Shown piece by piece: positions 9,068-17,179 of a stretch of 64,000 bases of DNA. Numbering within the stretch: the stretch's first letter is position 1; every line of letters starts with the position of its first letter. The notes under the pieces are model-generated. The model was given only the letters and a program-made list of their open reading frames with translations. It made no database searches and was not told the origin of the DNA. The stretch spans positions 20,711-84,710 of the forward strand of contig PWFH01000026.1 of assembly GCA_003553795.1 (NCBI GenBank), in the 5' to 3' direction. The DNA is from Egibacter sp. (lineage in GTDB: Bacteria; Actinomycetota; Nitriliruptoria; Euzebyales; Egibacteraceae). Position numbers and translations under genes: made by a program.

Positions 9068-9982
9068 GTGACCGACCGCCGCGACCCCGCAGAGGACGTC
9101 CGCGCCCCCACGCCCGTGCGCGACGCCGACGAGCCCGGTGCCGACGCCGCGAGGGCGGCCGTGGGCGGCCCCGCCCCTGGGCACGGCCACGACGGTCCCG
9201 CCGAGGGCGGCGCGCCGGCCCATGACGCAGCCGGCGCCGGTGGGCCCGGCAACGGTGCCGGTAGCGACGACGGTCGCGACGGCCAGGACGCCGGTGGCGC
9301 TCCATCGGGCGGGGGGCGCAGGCAGCGCTCCTTCCTCGTCGAGCTGCCGGTGCTCGTGCTCATCGCCTTCGTCCTCGCGCTCCTGCTCAAGACCTTCGTC
9401 GTGCAGGCCTTCTACATCCCCTCTGAGTCGATGCTGCCGACGCTCGCGGTCGGCGACCGCGTCCTCGTCAACAAGCTCGTCCACGACGTGCGCGACCCCG
9501 AGCGGGGCGAGGTCGTCGTCTTCACCCACGACGACGACGTCCCCGGGGCGGCGGCGGCCGAGGGCCTGCTCGACCAGATCCTCGACACGATCGCGGGCGG
9601 CTTCGGCGCCTCGTCGGGCACCGAGAAGGACTTCATCAAGCGCATCATCGGCCTGCCGGGGGAGACCATCGAGATGCGCGACGGCGTCGTCCTCGTCGAC
9701 GGTGAGCCCATCGCCGAGGCGCCGGAGGCCGAGGGTGGCTACCTCTCGCGGCCCGACGTCGTCGACTTCGGGCCCACGGAGATCCCCGAGGGGGAGTACT
9801 TCATGATGGGCGACAACCGCCCGAACTCCTCCGACAGCCGCTCGCTCATCGAGACCGTGCCCGAGGAGGACCTCGTCGGTCGCGCCTTCGTCGTCATCTG
9901 GCCACCCGGGCGGCTGAGCACCCTGCCGCTGCCGGACTACGACGATCCGCCGGCCGGCTCCGAGGCTGCGGCGACCCCGTGA
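9068..9982 (+). CDS. lepB: signal peptidase I
   Basis: The 304-residue protein begins with about 85 hydrophilic, Gly/Ala/Asp-rich residues, then one membrane anchor (about 89-108) and the extracytoplasmic S26 protease. The catalytic Ser121 is in PSESMLPT and the general-base Lys191 in FIKRIIGLPGE; the conserved GDNRPNSSDSR lies near the C-terminus. It removes signal peptides from Sec and Tat substrates, including the secreted proteins of this window. The long disordered N-terminus is typical of actinobacterial lepB beside rplS. The expected rnhB neighbour is absent. Confidence 0.95.
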   Translation: MTDRRDPAEDVRAPTPVRDADEPGADAARAAVGGPAPGHGHDGPAEGGAPAHDAAGAGGPGNGAGSDDGRDGQDAGGAPSGGGRRQRSFLVELPVLVLIAFVLALLLKTFVVQAFYIPSESMLPTLAVGDRVLVNKLVHDVRDPERGEVVVFTHDDDVPGAAAAEGLLDQILDTIAGGFGASSGTEKDFIKRIIGLPGETIEMRDGVVLVDGEPIAEAPEAEGGYLSRPDVVDFGPTEIPEGEYFMMGDNRPNSSDSRSLIETVPEEDLVGRAFVVIWPPGRLSTLPLPDYDDPPAGSEAAATP

Positions 9983-10004
9983 GCACCCGGCAGAGGAGCC
10001 CGCG

Positions 10005-10313
10005 ATGAGCGCCGAGGACCTCGAGCGCTACGAGGCGGAGATGGAGCTCGCGCTCTACCGCGAGTACCGCGACGTCGTGCGGATGTTCGCCTACGTCGTC
10101 GAGACCGAGCGGCGCTTCTACCTCGCCAACGACGTCGACGTCGCCGTGCGCGGCGAGGGCGAGGACACGTACTTCGAGGTCACCCTGTCCGACGCCTGGG
10201 TCTGGGACATGCACCGCCCCGCGCGCTTCGTCTCGCACGTGCGCGCCCTGACGTTCCGCGACGTCAACGTCGAGCGCGTCGCGGCGAGCGACGACCCGCC
10301 GCTGCTCGAGTAG
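10005..10313 (+). CDS. DUF2469 family protein
   Basis: The 102-residue acidic protein starts MSAEDLERYEAEMELALYRE and continues REYRDVVRMFAYVVETERRF, a signature I recognise from the DUF2469 proteins next to lepB/rnhB and yraN in actinobacteria. The role is not established. No signal peptide or membrane segment is present. The ATG has GAGG upstream, and the gene lies 22 bases behind lepB in the same orientation. Confidence 0.85.
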   Translation: MSAEDLERYEAEMELALYREYRDVVRMFAYVVETERRFYLANDVDVAVRGEGEDTYFEVTLSDAWVWDMHRPARFVSHVRALTFRDVNVERVAASDDPPLLE

Positions 10314-10316
10314 CCC

Positions 10317-10433
10317 GTGCGCTTCCGCTCGCCGTTCCGCCGCGGCGACGCCGACGTCGTCGACATCGTCATGCTGCTCGCCGCCCTCGCGGTCATCGGC
10401 GTGCTCGTCGCCTGGGCCGCCGGGCTGCTCTGA
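10317..10433 (+). CDS. 38-residue single-span membrane protein
   Basis: An open frame from GTG 10317 encodes MRFRSPFRRGDADVVDIV followed by one hydrophobic helix of about 20 residues and a TGA at 10431. A basic N-terminus before a single span suggests an N-in membrane microprotein. It starts three bases after the DUF2469 stop, so it would be translationally coupled. It is too short for strong coding statistics and I recognise no family. Confidence 0.5.
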   Translation: MRFRSPFRRGDADVVDIVMLLAALAVIGVLVAWAAGLL

Positions 10434-10488
10434 GGGCGTCGTCCACAGGCCCGCGGGGCGGATCGGGCCGGGCGCAGGTCGCCGCTCC

Positions 10489-10494
10489 TAGCCT
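10489..10494 (+). promoter_or_regulatory. -10 box placing yraN on a leaderless transcript
   Basis: TAGCCT ends six bases before the yraN ATG at 10501, and no ribosome-binding site precedes that ATG. This spacing is that of leaderless actinobacterial mRNAs. Confidence 0.45.
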
Positions 10495-10500
10495 CGCGCC

Positions 10501-10875
10501 ATGTCGACCTCCAGCGATCGCCTCGGGCGGCTCGGCGAGCGGCTCGCCGCCCGCCACCTCCGCGCCGGCGGCTACGAGATCCTCGAGCGCGGCTGGCGCC
10601 ACGCCGGCCCGGACCTGCGTGGCGAGCTCGACCTCGTCTGCCGCGACGGCGCGACGATCGTCGTCTGCGAGGTCAAGGCGCGCCGCCGCGCCTGGCCCGA
10701 GGAGGCCGCCGAGGGCGTCGACGCCCGCAAGCGTCGGCAGCTGCGCCGCCTCGCCCTGCGCTGGCTCGACGAGCACGGCTGCCGGGGCACGCCGCTGCGC
10801 ATCGACGTCGTCGCGGTGGCCTGGCCGCCCGGTGGCGGTGCCGCGGCGATCTGCCACCTCGAGGGCGTGGCGTGA
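10501..10875 (+). CDS. yraN: UPF0102 / YraN endonuclease-like protein
   Basis: The 124-residue protein has the restriction-endonuclease-like fold markers of UPF0102: GERLAARHLRAGGYEILERGWR, given here as GERLAARHLRAGGYEIL, then GELDLVCRDG and VVCEVKARRR (the D...ExK pattern). Biochemical function is unproven, though the fold suggests a Holliday-junction or nuclease-like activity. It overlaps comM by four bases (GTGA), and dprA follows, matching the usual yraN-comM-dprA DNA-processing cluster. Confidence 0.9.
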   Translation: MSTSSDRLGRLGERLAARHLRAGGYEILERGWRHAGPDLRGELDLVCRDGATIVVCEVKARRRAWPEEAAEGVDARKRRQLRRLALRWLDEHGCRGTPLRIDVVAVAWPPGGGAAAICHLEGVA

Positions 10876-12383
10876 GCCGGGCGCGGGTGACGTGGGCGCG
10901 GACGGTCGCCCAGGTCGGCCTCGAGGCCCGGGAGGTCACCGTCGAGGTCCACGTCTCGGGAGGCCTGCCGGGCTTCCACGTCATCGGCTCCTCCGGTGCG
11001 CCGGCGCGGGAGGCCGCCGACCGGGTCCGCACCGCGCTGGCCGCGAGCGGCCTCGCCGTGGGCAGCCGCAAGGTGCTGATCTCGCTCGCGCCCGCCGACG
11101 TGCCCAAGCTCGGGGCGCGCTTCGACCTGCCGACGGCGCTCGCGGTGTGCGCCCAGCTCGAGGTCCTCGGCCAGGAGGCGCTGCGCGACGTCGTGCTGCT
11201 CGGCGAGCTCGCCCTCGACGGGACGGTGCGGCCGGTGCCCGGGGTCCTGCCTTCAGCGGTCCACGCCGCGAGGACCGGCGTCAGGCGTCTCGTCGTCGCA
11301 CGCGGCAACGCCGCGGAGGCGGCGCTGGCCTCCGGGGTGGACGTCGCGGCCGTCGCCGACCTCACCGAGGCCGTCGCCGTCCTCGGCGGCGCACCCGCCC
11401 GCCCGATCGAGCCGCCCGCCGCGCCGCCGTCGCCGCGCGCCCGTGGGGACCTCGCCGAGGTCCGCGGGCAGCTCGAGGCGCGCAGGGCGCTCGAGATCGC
11501 CGCGGCGGGGGGCCACCACCTCCTGCTCATCGGCCCCCCGGGATGTGGCAAATCGATGCTCGCGTCGCGTCTGCCCACGATCCTGCCGCCCCTCGACGAT
11601 GCCGCCGCGCTCGAGCTCGCGGCGATCCGCTCGGTCGCCGGCCTGCTCGACGGGGTCACGCTCGACCGCACCCCGCCCTTCCGCGCACCGCACCACTCCG
11701 CCTCCGCCGCGGCGCTGCTCGGCGGCGGTGCCGGGGTGGCCAGGCCCGGCGAGGTGAGCCTTGCGACGCACGGCGTGCTCTTCCTCGACGAGCTCCTCGA
11801 GTGGCCCCGTCGGCTGCTCGATGCGCTGCGCGAGCCGCTCGAGGAGGGCGTCGTGCGCATCGCGCGCTCGCGCGCGAGCGTCGCCTACCCCGCAGCGGCC
11901 CAGCTCGTCGCCGCGGCCAACCCGTGCCCCTGCGGCGGTGGGCGCCGCTGCGTCTGCCGTGAGGCCGACGTCGCCCGCTACCGCGCGCGGCTGTCGGGAC
12001 CGCTGGCCGACCGCATCGACCTCGCCCCGACGGTCACCCCCGTCGGCGCGGCCGACCTGCTCGCCGCCGAGGAGGGCGAGCCCAGTGCGGCGGTCGCCGC
12101 CCGGGTCGCGGCGGCGCGCGAGGCCAGCGCGCTGCGGCAGGGCCGGGGGGTGCGCAACGCCGAGGCCGACGCCGTGACGCTGCGCGCGAGCGCGCGCCCC
12201 GCCGCCCTCGCCCAGCTCGCCGCCGCGGTCGACGCCGGCCTGCTCACCGCCCGGGGTCATGACCGCGCGCTGCGGGTGGCGAGGACCTGCGCCGACCTCG
12301 GGGGCGTCGACGCGATCGACGCCGATCATGCCGCCGAGGCGCTCGGGCACCGCCTCGCCCTGCCCGAGGCGGTCGCGGGGTGA
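10872..12383 (+). CDS. comM: YifB/ComM-like AAA+ ATPase (Mg-chelatase-like)
   Basis: This 503-residue protein has an N-terminal LonC-like beta domain (about 1-170; VHVSGGLPGFHVIG and KVLISLAPADVPK), the AAA+ core with Walker A GPPGCGKS (about 221) and Walker B GVLFLDELLEW, a zinc-ribbon-like CPCGGGRRCVC, and the C-terminal Mg-chelatase domain. ComM is a hexameric branch-migration helicase used in natural transformation in other bacteria. It is coupled by overlap to yraN upstream and dprA downstream. Whether the organism is competent cannot be told from this. Confidence 0.93.
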   Translation: MSRARVTWARTVAQVGLEAREVTVEVHVSGGLPGFHVIGSSGAPAREAADRVRTALAASGLAVGSRKVLISLAPADVPKLGARFDLPTALAVCAQLEVLGQEALRDVVLLGELALDGTVRPVPGVLPSAVHAARTGVRRLVVARGNAAEAALASGVDVAAVADLTEAVAVLGGAPARPIEPPAAPPSPRARGDLAEVRGQLEARRALEIAAAGGHHLLLIGPPGCGKSMLASRLPTILPPLDDAAALELAAIRSVAGLLDGVTLDRTPPFRAPHHSASAAALLGGGAGVARPGEVSLATHGVLFLDELLEWPRRLLDALREPLEEGVVRIARSRASVAYPAAAQLVAAANPCPCGGGRRCVCREADVARYRARLSGPLADRIDLAPTVTPVGAADLLAAEEGEPSAAVAARVAAAREASALRQGRGVRNAEADAVTLRASARPAALAQLAAAVDAGLLTARGHDRALRVARTCADLGGVDAIDADHAAEALGHRLALPEAVAG

Positions 12384-13474
12384 GCTCGGGTCGCGCGCCG
12401 ACGCGGCTGCACCGCGACGCCCTGGCCCTCGCCGCCGCCGGCGTCGAGGGCGCGGCGGTCAGCCGCGCCTGTCGGGAGGCCGGTCCGCGGGCCGGCCCCG
12501 GGGAGGTCGCCGCGCGCCTCGCGCGCCGCGCGGCGCGTGCCCCCGGTGACCCCGACGAGGTCGCGCACCGCCTCGCCGCGCTCGGGGCGAGGGTGGCTGT
12601 CGTCGGTGACGATGCCTACCCGGCCCGGCTCGCGGCGTCGTGGCCAGAGCTCGGTGCACCCCTCTGGCTCTTCATCGCCGGCCCCGCGGGGCGGTTGCCG
12701 GACGCGCCCTCGGTCGCGATCGTCGGCACCCGGCGACCGAGCCTCGACGGTCTCACCGTGGCCCGCGAGCTCGCCGAGGCCGCGGCGCAGGCCGGGGCGG
12801 TCGTCGTCTCCGGTCTCGCCCGCGGCGTCGACGAGGCCGCGCACGAGGGGGCCCTCGCCGCCGGTGGCGCGACGGTCGGGGTGCTCGGCAGCGGCCTCGG
12901 CGTCGACTACCCCCGCGGCAGCGCGGCGCTGCGCGCCCGCGTCGCCGAGGCGGGCGGGCTCGTGAGCGAGTACGTCCCGGGCACGCCGCCGCGTCCGCAC
13001 CGGGTGCTCGAGCGCAACCGGATCATCGCCGGCCTCGTCGACGCCGTCGTCGTCGTCGAGGGTGGGGCCCGCAGCGGCGCGCTCACGACCGCGCGGCTCG
13101 CGCTCGAGCAGGGGCGCGACGTCCTCGCCTGCCCGGCGGCGCTCACGAGTCCGCAGGCCGCCGCGCCGCTCGCGCTCATCCGCGACGGCGCGCAGGTGGT
13201 CACCGCGCCTGACGACGTCGTCGACGCGCTCGGGCTGTTGCGGCTCGGCGACCGCGGCGGGGCGCCGAGGCCTGGGGCGGAGCCGGCCGGGCGTGACCTC
13301 GGCGGCCTCGCCGGGGAGCTGGCGACCCTGCTGTCGGCGACGCCGCGCACCATCGACGCCCTCGCCGGCGCGACGGGCCGGCCCGCGTCGGCGGTGCTCG
13401 CCGCGGTGGTCGAGCTCCTCGCCGCGGGCCTCGCCGAGCGCCGCCCGAGTGGGGTCGTGCGGGTGCCGCGGTGA
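12380..13474 (+). CDS. dprA: DNA-processing protein DprA
   Basis: The 364-residue protein contains the DprA Rossmann-like core (about 105-300): VAIVGTRRPS, VVSGLARGVDEAAHEGAL, GVLGSGLGVDYP and ERNRIIAGL, then EGGARSGALTTARLALEQGRDV in two conserved runs. An N-terminal SAM-like helical region and a C-terminal winged-helix segment (about 305-364) flank it. DprA binds single-stranded DNA and loads RecA. GTG overlaps the comM stop. It ends seven bases before a convergent gene. Confidence 0.94.
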   Translation: MSSGRAPTRLHRDALALAAAGVEGAAVSRACREAGPRAGPGEVAARLARRAARAPGDPDEVAHRLAALGARVAVVGDDAYPARLAASWPELGAPLWLFIAGPAGRLPDAPSVAIVGTRRPSLDGLTVARELAEAAAQAGAVVVSGLARGVDEAAHEGALAAGGATVGVLGSGLGVDYPRGSAALRARVAEAGGLVSEYVPGTPPRPHRVLERNRIIAGLVDAVVVVEGGARSGALTTARLALEQGRDVLACPAALTSPQAAAPLALIRDGAQVVTAPDDVVDALGLLRLGDRGGAPRPGAEPAGRDLGGLAGELATLLSATPRTIDALAGATGRPASAVLAAVVELLAAGLAERRPSGVVRVPR

Positions 13475-13481
13475 GGCTGGG

Positions 13482-14459
13482 TCAGGTCCCCGGCACGCGC
13501 TCGAGCAGCTCCTCGAGCCATCCGAGCGGGTCGAGCTCGCCGAGGGCGTCGAGCGAGGGGTCGAGCTCCGCCTCGGCGTCGGGGGCGGTGATCTCCACCG
13601 GCATCCCGAAGTCCTCGAGCTCGATCGTCGTGCCGAGGCGCACCTCGGCGAGCCCGGCGAGGTCGACGAGGCCCTCGTAGTCGATCCGGCGGAGGAGGTC
13701 CTCGTCGTCGATCCAGACGTCGACCGGCAGCTGGCCGTCGGGGTGGAGCCTGCGCAGCGCCGCGATGAGGTCGGCGGACTCCTCGCCGAGCTGCGCGCCG
13801 ACGGCGTCGAGGTCGACCTCGACGCGGTAGCGGGTCGTGGCCACCCCGTCGAGGACCTCGTCACCGAGCTCCTCGGGCGTAGTCTCGACCGCGCGCAGCA
13901 GGCTCACGATCGCGAGGGGGTTGGCCACGCCCGGACCGGTGGTCGCCGGGTCGCGCTCGTCGGGGTCGGGCTCGCCGGTCAGGCGCACCCAGCCACGGTC
14001 GAGGTCGACGGGCGCGCGCAGCCACGCCCGGTCCTCGACGAAGACGAGCTCGACGAGCCCGACCTCCCCGAGCCCGGGGATCGGCAGGCCGTCGAGGAAG
14101 GGCACCTCGCGCTCGAGCCGGGCGGCCTCCGCCTCGAAGTCGAGCTCGCCCTCGGCCACCGACAGCTGCACGTCGCCGACGACGGGGACGTCCGAGGCCG
14201 TGCCGGTGACGGTCACGCCGGCGCTGCCGGCGTCGAGGGTCGTCTCGACCGCGCGGGCCAGGCGCGCGCCGGGGGTGTCGAGGACGAGCACGACCACGAC
14301 GGCGATCGCCGCGAGCGCCGCGACCGCACCGCCGGCGATGGCCCAGATGCGCGCCCGCGACGGGGCGCCCTCGGCGGTCGGCGCGGGGCTCGCCCCGGAC
14401 TCCGCGTCGGGGGCGGACGGGGCGTCCGGCTCGGCGGGAGGGTCGTCGTGGTGGGCCAT
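13482..14459 (-). CDS. membrane-anchored LppX/LolA-like protein
   Basis: The 325-residue protein has an acidic, Pro/Ala-rich cytoplasmic N-terminus (about 1-52), one membrane helix (about 55-78) and an exported domain. Strand-rich segments such as VTVTGTASDVPVVG, TTRYRVEVDLDAV and LPVDVWIDDEDLLRRI resemble the LppX/LprG/LolA half-barrel fold that carries lipids. There is no lipobox; the anchor is a helix. I chose the ATG at 14459 because a TACCGT -10 box ends six bases upstream; an in-frame ATG 24 codons earlier has no support. The lipid-carrier role is inference. Confidence 0.6.
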   Translation of the reverse strand: MAHHDDPPAEPDAPSAPDAESGASPAPTAEGAPSRARIWAIAGGAVAALAAIAVVVVLVLDTPGARLARAVETTLDAGSAGVTVTGTASDVPVVGDVQLSVAEGELDFEAEAARLEREVPFLDGLPIPGLGEVGLVELVFVEDRAWLRAPVDLDRGWVRLTGEPDPDERDPATTGPGVANPLAIVSLLRAVETTPEELGDEVLDGVATTRYRVEVDLDAVGAQLGEESADLIAALRRLHPDGQLPVDVWIDDEDLLRRIDYEGLVDLAGLAEVRLGTTIELEDFGMPVEITAPDAEAELDPSLDALGELDPLGWLEELLERVPGT

Positions 14460-14465
14460 GGCTGC

Positions 14466-14471
14466 ACGGTA
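14466..14471 (-). promoter_or_regulatory. -10 box of a probably leaderless gene
   Basis: The minus strand reads TACCGT, ending six bases before the ATG at 14459, with no ribosome-binding site between. Confidence 0.45.
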
Positions 14472-14581
14472 CCCACCCGCGCGGACGCTCGCCCGTGCGG
14501 CGTCGTTGACCTCGCCTCGCCGGTGGGCCACCCTCGCTGCGGGGGCAGGCTGCCGCCGCAGCGGCGAGGAGGAGCGAGGTC

Positions 14582-15502
14582 GTGGAGCTGCCCGAGGTGC
14601 TGCCGCCGGCCTGGCAGGACGCGCTCGACGAGCTCGCGGGGCACCTCGCCGACGAGCGCGGCCTCGCGCCCCGCTCGGTCGATGCCTACCTGCGCGATGC
14701 GCGGCAGCTCGCCGGCTTCTGCGCGGGGTTCGCCATCACCGACCCCGACGAGGTCGCCCCGCTCGTCCTGCGTCGCTACCTCGCCGCCCTGCACGCCGAG
14801 GGCTACGCCCGTGCCTCGCTGCAGCGCAAGACGACCGCGCTGCGCCAGCTCTTCGCCCTGCTCGCGCGCCGCGATCGCGTCGACGTCGATCCCGCCGCGA
14901 GGCTCGCGAGCCCCAAGTCCGCACAGCGCCTGCCCAAGGCCCTGCGGCCCGCGCAGGTCGAGGCGCTGCTCGCGGCCCCCGACGTCGACACGCCCCGGGG
15001 CCAGCGCGACCGCGCGCTCCTCGAGCTGCTCTACGCCAGCGGCGCGCGGGTGGGGGAGGCCGTGGGCCTCGACGTCGACGGCGTCGACCTCGCGAGCGGT
15101 CGGGTGCGGCTGCACGGCAAGGGCGACAAGGAGCGGCTCGTCCCGCTGGGGGAGCCCGCCTGCGTCGCGCTCGAGCGCTGGATCGGCGACGGGCGCCGGC
15201 GCCTCCTCGCCGAGGCGGCCACCGCCGGGCCCGCAGTGTTCTGCGGGGTACGGGGCGGGCGCCTGAGCGACCGCGAGGCGCGCACGATCGTCGGCCGGCA
15301 CGCCCGCGCCGCGGGCCTCGAGGGGGTCAGCCCCCACGCGCTGCGCCACAGCTACGCCACGCACCTGCTCGAGGGGGGCGCCGACGTCCGCGCGGTCCAG
15401 GAGCTCCTCGGCCACGTTGCCCTGCAGACGACGCAAACCTACACTCACCTCACCCAGGACCACGTTCGGAGGAGCTATGAGCGAGCGCATCCCCGGGCGT
15501 GA
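14582..15502 (+). CDS. xerC: tyrosine recombinase XerC/XerD
   Basis: The 306-residue protein has an N-terminal SAM-like core-binding domain (about 5-90) and the catalytic domain with Arg in YASGARVGEAVGLDVDG, HALRHSYATHLLEGG, the LLGHV motif and the nucleophile Tyr in TQTYTHLT. Xer recombinases resolve chromosome dimers at dif under FtsK control; ftsK is also in this window. Its place between dprA and a whiG-type gene is the normal actinobacterial one, so it is not phage-borne. The start is GTG with GAGGAGGAGCGAGG upstream. Whether it acts as XerC or XerD cannot be settled here. Confidence 0.9.
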   Translation: MELPEVLPPAWQDALDELAGHLADERGLAPRSVDAYLRDARQLAGFCAGFAITDPDEVAPLVLRRYLAALHAEGYARASLQRKTTALRQLFALLARRDRVDVDPAARLASPKSAQRLPKALRPAQVEALLAAPDVDTPRGQRDRALLELLYASGARVGEAVGLDVDGVDLASGRVRLHGKGDKERLVPLGEPACVALERWIGDGRRRLLAEAATAGPAVFCGVRGGRLSDREARTIVGRHARAAGLEGVSPHALRHSYATHLLEGGADVRAVQELLGHVALQTTQTYTHLTQDHVRRSYERAHPRA

Positions 15503-15533
15503 CCGATCACAGGCGCTGGCCCGAGGCTGACCA

Positions 15534-16355
15534 TTGACGCCACCGGCCGCAAGCGCGAGCGGATCGACCCGGGCCCCAACCCGGACGGTGTCGTCGGACC
15601 CTGCCGTGGTCGAGCTCTGGGAGCGCTTCAAGCTCAACGGCGACGCCAGCGCGCGCGAGCGGCTCATCCTCCAGTACGCGCCTCTCGTGAAGTACGTCGC
15701 CGGCCGCGTCTCGGTCGGCCTGCCGCCCTCGATCGAGCATGCCGACCTCACCTCCTACGGGATGTTCGGGCTCATCGACGCGATCGAGAAGTTCGACCTC
15801 GACAAGAGCGTGAAGTTCGAGACCTACGCGATCGCGCGGATCCGTGGGGCGATCATCGATGAGCTGCGCTCGATCGACTGGATCCCGCGGTCGGTGCGGT
15901 CCAAGGCCCGCGACATCGAGCGCGCGCTGTCCCAGCTCGAGCACGAGCTCCACCGCACCCCGACCGAGGAGGAGCTCGCCGACGCGCTGGGCCTCGACCT
16001 CGAGGAGCTCGGCAAGACCCTCGCGCAGGTCTCGCTGACCTCGCTCGTCGCGCTCGACGAGACCCTGCCGGGCGACGAGGGCGAGCGCCAGGCCCTCATC
16101 GACACCCTCCAGGACACGAGCGCGCCCGACCCCGAGGGGGTCTACGAGGACGCCGAGCTCAAGGCCCTGCTCGGCGAGGCGATCACCGACATGCCCGAGC
16201 GCGAGCGCACCGTCATCGTGCTCTACTACTTCGAGAGCATGACGCTCGCGCAGATCGGCGAGATCCTCGGCGTCACCGAGTCGCGGGTCTGCCAGATCCA
16301 CACGAAGTCGGTGCTCGGGCTGCGCGCGAAGCTCCTCGAGCGCACGCGCGGCTGA
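15534..16355 (+). CDS. whiG: RNA polymerase sigma factor of the FliA/WhiG type
   Basis: The 273-residue group-3 sigma factor has region 2 ([30 protein letters not shown] and [19 protein letters not shown]), region 3 ([18 protein letters not shown]) and region 4 with the helix-turn-helix [19 protein letters not shown]. The closest pattern I know is Streptomyces WhiG, which sits at the same place before rpsB and controls sporulation; in motile bacteria the family (FliA) drives flagellar genes. No flagellar gene or anti-sigma FlgM is in the window. The start is uncertain: TTG 15534 with GAGG upstream, or GTG 15588. Confidence 0.88.
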   Translation: MTPPAASASGSTRAPTRTVSSDPAVVELWERFKLNGDASARERLILQYAPLVKYVAGRVSVGLPPSIEHADLTSYGMFGLIDAIEKFDLDKSVKFETYAIARIRGAIIDELRSIDWIPRSVRSKARDIERALSQLEHELHRTPTEEELADALGLDLEELGKTLAQVSLTSLVALDETLPGDEGERQALIDTLQDTSAPDPEGVYEDAELKALLGEAITDMPERERTVIVLYYFESMTLAQIGEILGVTESRVCQIHTKSVLGLRAKLLERTRG

Positions 16356-16421
16356 CGGCGGTCCCGCCCGCTGTCCACAGCTCTCGGCGGGCGATCCCGG
16401 GGCGTGGGCGTCGCACCGGCC

Positions 16422-16427
16422 TACCGT
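16422..16427 (+). promoter_or_regulatory. -10 box of a probably leaderless gene
   Basis: TACCGT ends six bases before the ATG of the LytM-like gene, with no ribosome-binding site between. Confidence 0.45.
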
Positions 16428-16433
16428 GCCTCC

Positions 16434-16931
16434 ATGCGCACCGCCCTCCTCCTCGCAGCCGCCGCGGCGCTCGCGCTCACCGCCAGCGCCGCCCCGCTCG
16501 TGGGCGCCGCGCCGGCAGGCGCGGGACCCTCCGCTGGCGCGCATCCCACGACCGTCGCGCCGGTGGCCGGCGAGCTGCTGCGCGACTTCGACCCGCCCGA
16601 CGAGCCGTGGGGAGCGGGGCACCGCGGGGGGTCGCTCGCGGCGGTGCCCGGCGAGGTCGTCGTCGCCGCGCGGTCGGGTGTGGTCGCCTTCTCCGGCGAG
16701 GTCGCCGGCGCCGGATGGGTCACCGTCGACCACGGCGGGGGCCTCGAGACCACCTACGGCGTGCTCGACCCGCGGCTCGTCGAGGGCGGGCAGCGCCTCG
16801 AGGTGGGAGCGCCGGTCGGGCGGCTCGCCGCCGACGCGACGCACCTGCACTGGGGCGCGCGGCTCGACGGCGAGTACATCCACCCCTTGAGCCTGCTCGC
16901 ACCCTGGCGCGTGCGCCTCGTGCCCGGGTGA
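16434..16931 (+). CDS. secreted LytM/M23-like protein, probably catalytically dead
   Basis: The 165-residue protein has a Sec signal peptide (about 1-25, cleavage near ASA or GAA) and a single M23 domain (about 55-155). In active LytM enzymes the first zinc motif is HxGxD; here it reads His63-Arg-Gly-Gly-Ser67, so the aspartate ligand is replaced by serine (codon TCG). The second motif, His137-Leu-His139, is intact. Loss of one ligand suggests a non-hydrolytic LytM factor that binds peptidoglycan or activates an amidase, as EnvC/NlpD do. An M23 gene at this spot before rpsB is usual in actinobacteria. Expression looks leaderless. Confidence 0.75.
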   Translation: MRTALLLAAAAALALTASAAPLVGAAPAGAGPSAGAHPTTVAPVAGELLRDFDPPDEPWGAGHRGGSLAAVPGEVVVAARSGVVAFSGEVAGAGWVTVDHGGGLETTYGVLDPRLVEGGQRLEVGAPVGRLAADATHLHWGARLDGEYIHPLSLLAPWRVRLVPG

Positions 16932-16954
16932 GCGCGGCGCCCGCGGGCCGGGTG

Positions 16955-16960
16955 TATGCT
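16955..16960 (+). promoter_or_regulatory. candidate -10 box of rpsB-tsf
   Basis: TATGCT lies about 220 bases before the rpsB start and shortly after the M23 gene. No clear -35 is seen. It would give a long structured leader. Confidence 0.45.
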
Positions 16961-17133
16961 CGGCGACGTCCCCGGCGGCGCGGGCGCCCTGCGCGCCTGC
17001 GCGCATGCCGGGGTCCGCGCGTCCCCGCGTCCGCCGGTGGCGCCACCCAACCACGCAGCACGTGCCGCGCGACCCGCGGTCCCGCCTCGCCGGCGGGCAC
17101 GGTCGAGTGCCGGACGCGTCGACGCGACGTCGG

Positions 17134-17150
17134 CGCACCGGCCCGGTGCG
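17134..17150 (+). promoter_or_regulatory. hairpin in the rpsB leader
   Basis: CGCACCG, loop GCC, CGGTGCG forms a perfect 7-bp stem ending 29 bases before the rpsB ATG. The same arms recur in the hairpin just after tsf (18934-18951). A role in S2 autoregulation is possible but inferred only. Confidence 0.35.
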
Positions 17151-17179
17151 TGCGAGGCCCAACCGCGAAGGAGCCCACG

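Noticed and set aside
14582..15502. Tyrosine recombinase as a sign of a mobile element
   Set aside because: It lies in the conserved dprA-xer-whiG-rpsB order, has Xer length and no att-like repeats, cargo or phage genes nearby.
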